A stretch of DNA of 18,884 bases from contig CAZMSZ010000122.1 in assembly GCA_964569055.1 (NCBI GenBank), forward strand, positions 1 through 18,884, given 5' to 3'. Under the pieces are notes generated by a model, which was given only the letters and a program-made list of their open reading frames with translations, made no database searches and was not told the DNA's origin. Below, in pieces: positions 15,877 through 18,884 of the stretch (position 1 is the first letter of the stretch; each line of letters begins with the position of its first letter). The stretch is from JAWLGW01 sp964569055 (GTDB lineage: Bacteria > Planctomycetota > J058). The position numbers and the translations under genes were made by a program.

Positions 15877-15893
15877 CTGCGCCGGAGTGTTAG
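15873..15893 (+). other. Six-codon ORF (MTAPEC) overlapping the kinase stop
   Basis: ATG at 15873 overlaps the TGA of the kinase gene (ATGA), like the other junctions in this operon, but the frame closes with TAG after only six codons. It may be the start of a lost or shortened next gene, a tiny coupled peptide, or chance. No Shine-Dalgarno is needed for a coupled start. I see no continuation of a known protein in any frame downstream. Confidence 0.2.
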
Positions 15894-15978
15894 CGCGCGG
15901 GCTGAAGACAACGCGGAATATCGACAGAGGACAACAATCCGAACGCCAGAATGGCTGTCGCTTCAGCGGCCGCCCCTG

Positions 15979-16010
15979 GGCGCGCGGGGCTCCAGCCCGT
16001 GCGGCGCGCC
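15979..16010. terminator. GC-rich stem-loop in the convergent intergenic gap, possible bidirectional terminator
   Basis: GGCGCGC (15979-15985) pairs with GCGCGCC (16004-16010), and inside it GGGC (15987-15990) pairs with GCCC (15995-15998) around a TCCA loop. It lies between the ends of the + strand kinase gene and the - strand hldE gene, the expected place for a shared terminator. There is no T tract on either side, so intrinsic termination is uncertain. The AT-richer stretch 15901-15960 precedes it. Confidence 0.35.
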
Positions 16011-16054
16011 GCTGCCTCCCGGAGTAGACCCGCCCGCATGGGCTCGCAAGCAGC

Positions 16055-17527
16055 TCAGCGCGCGGCGTTGATCCGGCTGATGATGTTCGTGGTCGACAGG
16101 CCGGGCAGCAGCTCGACCAGCTCGACCCGGCCGCCGTAGCCCTCGACGAGCTCGCGGCCGACCACCACCTTGCCGCGGTAGTCCTCGCCCTTGCAGAGCA
16201 CGTCGGGGCGGAGGCGGTCGATCAGGGCCAGCGGGGTGGACTCGGCGAAGGGGACGACGAGGTCGACCGCCTCGAGCCCGGCCAGCACGGCGGCGCGCTC
16301 CTCGAGCGGGAGCACCGGGCGGTTCTCGCCCTTGCCGAGCGAGCGGACCGACTCGTCGGTGTTGAGCCCGACCACCAGGAAGTCGCCCTTGCTGCGGCAC
16401 CCCTGCAAGAAGTGGACGTGCCCGGCGTGGAGCAGGTCGAAGCAGCCGTTGGTGAACACGATCGTGTTGGCCTTGCGCCGCTCGAGCTCGAGCCGGGCGG
16501 CGGCCGCCTCGAAGTCGACGATCTTGCGCTTGAGCTGGGGCGGCGCGACGCCGCGCAGCTCGGCCGTGAGCGCGGCCGGCGTGATCGGGACCACGCCGAG
16601 CTGCTCGACCTCCCAGCCGGCGGCGACGTTGGCGAGCTGGAGCGCGTCCTCGAGCGGCGCGCCCGCGCCGAGCGCGAGGCCCAGCACCGAGAGCACCATG
16701 TCGCCGGCGCCCGCCACGTCGAACACGTCGCGCTCCTTGGCCGGGAAGCGGCGCCCCTCGGCTTCGCCCGAGCGGAGCAGGTAGACCCCGTCGCGGTCGA
16801 GGGTGACCGCCGCCCAGTCGAGCTCGAACCGCTCCACCAGGGCCCGCGCCGCGGCCAGGATCGACTCGGGGTCGCGCGGGAGGATCTCGACCGCGCCCGC
16901 GGTCTCCTTGCGGTTGGGCGTCATGCCGGTCGCGCCGCGGAACCGGGCGAACGGCGTGCTCGGGTGGGGATCGACCAGGACCGGGACGCCGCGGGCGCGG
17001 GCCGCGGCCGCGAGGCGCTGGGCGAGCTCGCCCGCGAACGCGCCCTTGCCGTAGTCGGAGAGGAGCACCACCTGCGCCGAGGCGAGGCGCTCGCGCGCCG
17101 CCGCCTCGAGCCGCGCCTGGACGTCGGCCGGGAGCTCGACCGAGTCGCGGTCGATCCGCAGCAGGTGCTGCGCCCTGGCGATCACGCGGGTCTTCTCGGT
17201 GGTCGGGACGGCCGGGTCGCGCAGGATCCCGCTGGCGTCGACCCCGGGCAGCTCGGCCAGGAGCGCGGCGGAGCGGTCGCCGGGGCGGTCCGTCCCGAGC
17301 ACGCCGAGCGCGTGCACGCGCGCGCCGAGCGCGGAGAGGTTCGCGATCACGCTCCCCGCGCCGCCGAGGCGGACCTCCTCGCGCTCCACGCGGAGCACCT
17401 GCACGGGCGCCTCGGGCGAGATCCGCGAGACGTCGCCCCACACGTAGCGGTCGAGCATGAGGTCGCCGACGAGCAGCACCTCGACCCCCGCGAGGGCCTC
17501 GACCAGCGGCAGCAGGTTGGCGGTCAT
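16055..17527 (-). CDS. hldE: Bifunctional heptose 7-phosphate kinase / heptose 1-phosphate adenylyltransferase
   Basis: A 490-residue cytosolic enzyme making ADP-heptose for the LPS inner core. Residues 1-330 are a PfkB/ribokinase-type kinase: GDLMLDRYVWGDVSRISPEA (21-40), substrate motif LGGAGSVIANL (54-64), and the anion-hole/catalytic motif DVAGAGDMV (270-278) with Asp276 as the base. Residues 355-490 are a cytidylyltransferase-fold domain: TNGCFDLLHAGH (359-370), KGEDY (446-450) and STTNIISRI (478-486). Both halves are complete and the length is close to the usual value of about 475-490. In this pathway the kinase phosphorylates D-glycero-D-manno-heptose 7-phosphate at C1, GmhB removes the 7-phosphate, and the second domain adds AMP; gmhA, gmhB and hldD are not in the window. 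The ATG overlaps the lpxK stop by ATGA, so the two genes are co-transcribed and coupled. Confidence 0.95.
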   Translation of the reverse strand: MTANLLPLVEALAGVEVLLVGDLMLDRYVWGDVSRISPEAPVQVLRVEREEVRLGGAGSVIANLSALGARVHALGVLGTDRPGDRSAALLAELPGVDASGILRDPAVPTTEKTRVIARAQHLLRIDRDSVELPADVQARLEAAARERLASAQVVLLSDYGKGAFAGELAQRLAAAARARGVPVLVDPHPSTPFARFRGATGMTPNRKETAGAVEILPRDPESILAAARALVERFELDWAAVTLDRDGVYLLRSGEAEGRRFPAKERDVFDVAGAGDMVLSVLGLALGAGAPLEDALQLANVAAGWEVEQLGVVPITPAALTAELRGVAPPQLKRKIVDFEAAAARLELERRKANTIVFTNGCFDLLHAGHVHFLQGCRSKGDFLVVGLNTDESVRSLGKGENRPVLPLEERAAVLAGLEAVDLVVPFAESTPLALIDRLRPDVLCKGEDYRGKVVVGRELVEGYGGRVELVELLPGLSTTNIISRINAAR

Positions 17528-18741
17528 GACGTGCGTCGCTCCAGGCGCGGCGCGGCCGCGCGGGGCTGCGTTCTACCATTCGCCGCCTCGCCCGAGAGCG
17601 CGCGGTCGAGCAGCGCCTCGAGCGCGTCCTCGGGCTCGACCACGGCCTCGACCCCCAGCGCCAGCCAGCCCGCGCGGCGCGGCCCCGCCGCGAGCAGCTC
17701 GGGGAGCTTGACCGCGTCCTTCTCGGTCACGCACACCCAGCGGACCGCGCGCTGCGAGGCGAGCTCCTCGAGGCGCGCCACGTCCGCGGCGGTCCAGGCG
17801 TGGTGGTCGGGGAGCTGCTCGAGCTGCGTGGTGCGCACGCCGAGGCCGGCGAGGGTCGCGGCGAACGCCGCCGGGTTGCCGATCCCGCAGGCGGCGACGA
17901 CCGCGCGGCCGGCCAGGGCGCTCGGGTCCTCGTGCCCGGGCTCGCCGCTCGGCGCGGCCTCGCCCGCCGGGGCGGGCGAGCCCTCGGCTTCGGCGGGCCG
18001 GGCCAGGGTCACGAGCCGGGTCGGCTTGACCGCGAGCCGCAGCACCGGCCCTTCGAAGCCACGGGCCCGGACCTCGGCCTCGAGCTGCCCGACCGCCGAG
18101 GCGCCGACGAGCTCCACGCGCGAGAGGACCACGGCGTCGGCCCGCCGCAGGGCGCGCGGCGGCTCGCGCAGGCTGCCGCGCGGCTGCAGCCAGCCCGGCG
18201 GCGTCCCGAACGGCGCGGTGGCGTCGAGCAGCACCAGGTCGAGGTCGCGCGTTAGCCGGCGGTGCTGGAAGCCGTCGTCGAGCAGCAGCACCTCGGCCCC
18301 CGCCACGACCGCCTCGCGCGCGCGGCGCACCCGATCGCGCCCCGCGAAGGGCAGGACCGCGGGGAGCGCGGCGGCGATCAGCCGCAGCTCGTCGTTGAGC
18401 TCGCCGTCGCGGGCCGCCCCGTAGCCGCGCGCCAGCACGGCGACCTTCAGCCCCCGGGCCAGCAGGCGGCGGGCCAGCGCGATCGTGAGCGGCGTCTTGC
18501 CGGTGCCGCCGTTGCTCAGGTTCCCGACCGAGATCACCGGCCGCGGCACCCGGTGCGTGCGCAGGACCCCGAGCCCGTACAGCCCGGCGCGCACGGCCAC
18601 GCCCAGCCGGAACAAGCCCGCGGCCAGGCAGAGGACCGCCCGGGCGAGCGAGGCTCCGAGGCCCCGGCGCTCGCCGCGGATCAGCGCGTGATAAGCCTGA
18701 AGGTCGATCGGCGCGCCTGCCTTTCGCGGGCATTCTGGCAT
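17524..18741 (-). CDS. lpxK: Tetraacyldisaccharide 4'-kinase
   Basis: A 405-residue (from the chosen start) inner-membrane-associated kinase that phosphorylates the 4' position of the lipid A disaccharide precursor. The N-terminus (about 13-60) has LQAYHALIRGERRG and a hydrophobic amphipathic stretch typical of the family's membrane anchor. Walker A is GGTGKTP (78-84), preceded by PVISVGNLSN; ARGYG lies at 104-108, and the family signature DDGFQHRRLTRDLDLVLLDA at 155-174. An Ala/Pro/Glu-rich insertion (GSPAPAGEAAPSGEPGHEDP) sits before the GIGNP motif. The C-terminus extends about 15 residues beyond the usual end in a basic tail. I chose ATG at 18741; a GTG at 18783 in the same frame would add 14 residues, and neither has a clear Shine-Dalgarno. 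Its stop overlaps the hldE start (ATGA). The presence of lpxK is strong evidence for lipid A synthesis. Confidence 0.93.
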   Translation of the reverse strand: MPECPRKAGAPIDLQAYHALIRGERRGLGASLARAVLCLAAGLFRLGVAVRAGLYGLGVLRTHRVPRPVISVGNLSNGGTGKTPLTIALARRLLARGLKVAVLARGYGAARDGELNDELRLIAAALPAVLPFAGRDRVRRAREAVVAGAEVLLLDDGFQHRRLTRDLDLVLLDATAPFGTPPGWLQPRGSLREPPRALRRADAVVLSRVELVGASAVGQLEAEVRARGFEGPVLRLAVKPTRLVTLARPAEAEGSPAPAGEAAPSGEPGHEDPSALAGRAVVAACGIGNPAAFAATLAGLGVRTTQLEQLPDHHAWTAADVARLEELASQRAVRWVCVTEKDAVKLPELLAAGPRRAGWLALGVEAVVEPEDALEALLDRALSGEAANGRTQPRAAAPRLERRTS

Positions 18742-18884
18742 CTGGCGCGACCCGCCCGGAAGGGCTGCCTTCGGGCCACGCACGGGGGCGGTCCGAGGCG
18801 GGGCGGGAGAGACGTGCGGCTTCCGTCGAGGACGAAGCCGAGACCGCCAAGGAAGAGCTGTCGCGACCGAGGTCAGCTCCCCCG

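Noticed and set aside
15951..16139. 62-codon ORF on the + strand in the convergent gap
   Set aside because: Most of it runs antisense through the 3' end of hldE, it has no Shine-Dalgarno, and its composition is that of a shadow frame.
18742..18884. Possible gene upstream of lpxK at the window edge
   Set aside because: Only short frames with shadow-like composition are present; no domain, start signal or overlap supports a gene.
1..18884. CRISPR arrays, tRNA or rRNA genes, insertion sequences, riboswitches
   Set aside because: No direct-repeat arrays, cloverleaf or rRNA-like segments, transposase motifs or terminal inverted repeats were seen on reading both strands.

Overview
The window is about three-quarters G+C by eye, with codon third positions saturated in G/C, GTG and ATG starts, and genes packed with 1-4 base stop/start overlaps. 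A lipid A kinase gene (lpxK), a heptose kinase/adenylyltransferase gene (hldE), an outer-membrane beta-barrel protein and a Wza-type lipoprotein show a diderm with an outer membrane. Composition and gene content would suit a high-GC Myxococcota- or Planctomycetota-like bacterium. I cannot decide between these from sequence alone, and no rRNA or tRNA gene is present to place it.

Region 1 (1-6403, + strand) is a compact biosynthetic locus for a ribosomally made, probably lipidated peptide. It holds (a) the 3' part of a very large exporter in which the two ABC transporters of an NHLM (nitrile hydratase leader microcin) system are fused in one reading frame; (b) a 153-residue single-span membrane protein that looks like a membrane-fusion (HlyD-type) subunit without its coiled coil; (c) an 83-residue Nif11-type precursor with a Gly-Gly cleavage site and a 12-residue core, LPLDCGNGNTRK; and (d) a 966-residue protein with two GNAT acyltransferase domains, a fatty acyl-AMP ligase (FAAL) and an acyl carrier protein (ACP). 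Together these suggest that the FAAL activates a fatty acid and loads the ACP, a GNAT domain moves the acyl group to the precursor (best candidate the C-terminal Lys), and the exporter removes the leader and secretes the lipopeptide. This resembles the logic of the selidamides (fatty-acylated Nif11/NHLP RiPPs), but here activation, carrier and transfer sit on one polypeptide and the exporter is fused.

Region 2 (6656-15876, + strand) is a five-gene operon with every junction overlapping: two tandem paralogous secreted FecR-fold proteins, an outer-membrane beta-barrel, a Wza/OPX-type lipoprotein with three SLBB-like repeats and no C-terminal outer-membrane helix, and a fused Wzz/BY-kinase with a tyrosine-rich tail. 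It is the export and control part of an exopolysaccharide system. No glycosyltransferase, flippase or polymerase is in the window. A six-codon ORF (MTAPEC) overlaps the end of the kinase gene.

Region 3 (16055-18741, - strand) is the convergent pair lpxK-hldE, overlapping by ATGA, for lipid A and LPS inner-core heptose synthesis. The 178-base convergent gap contains an unusually AT-rich patch and a GC-rich hairpin. The last 143 bases of the window hold no gene I can support.
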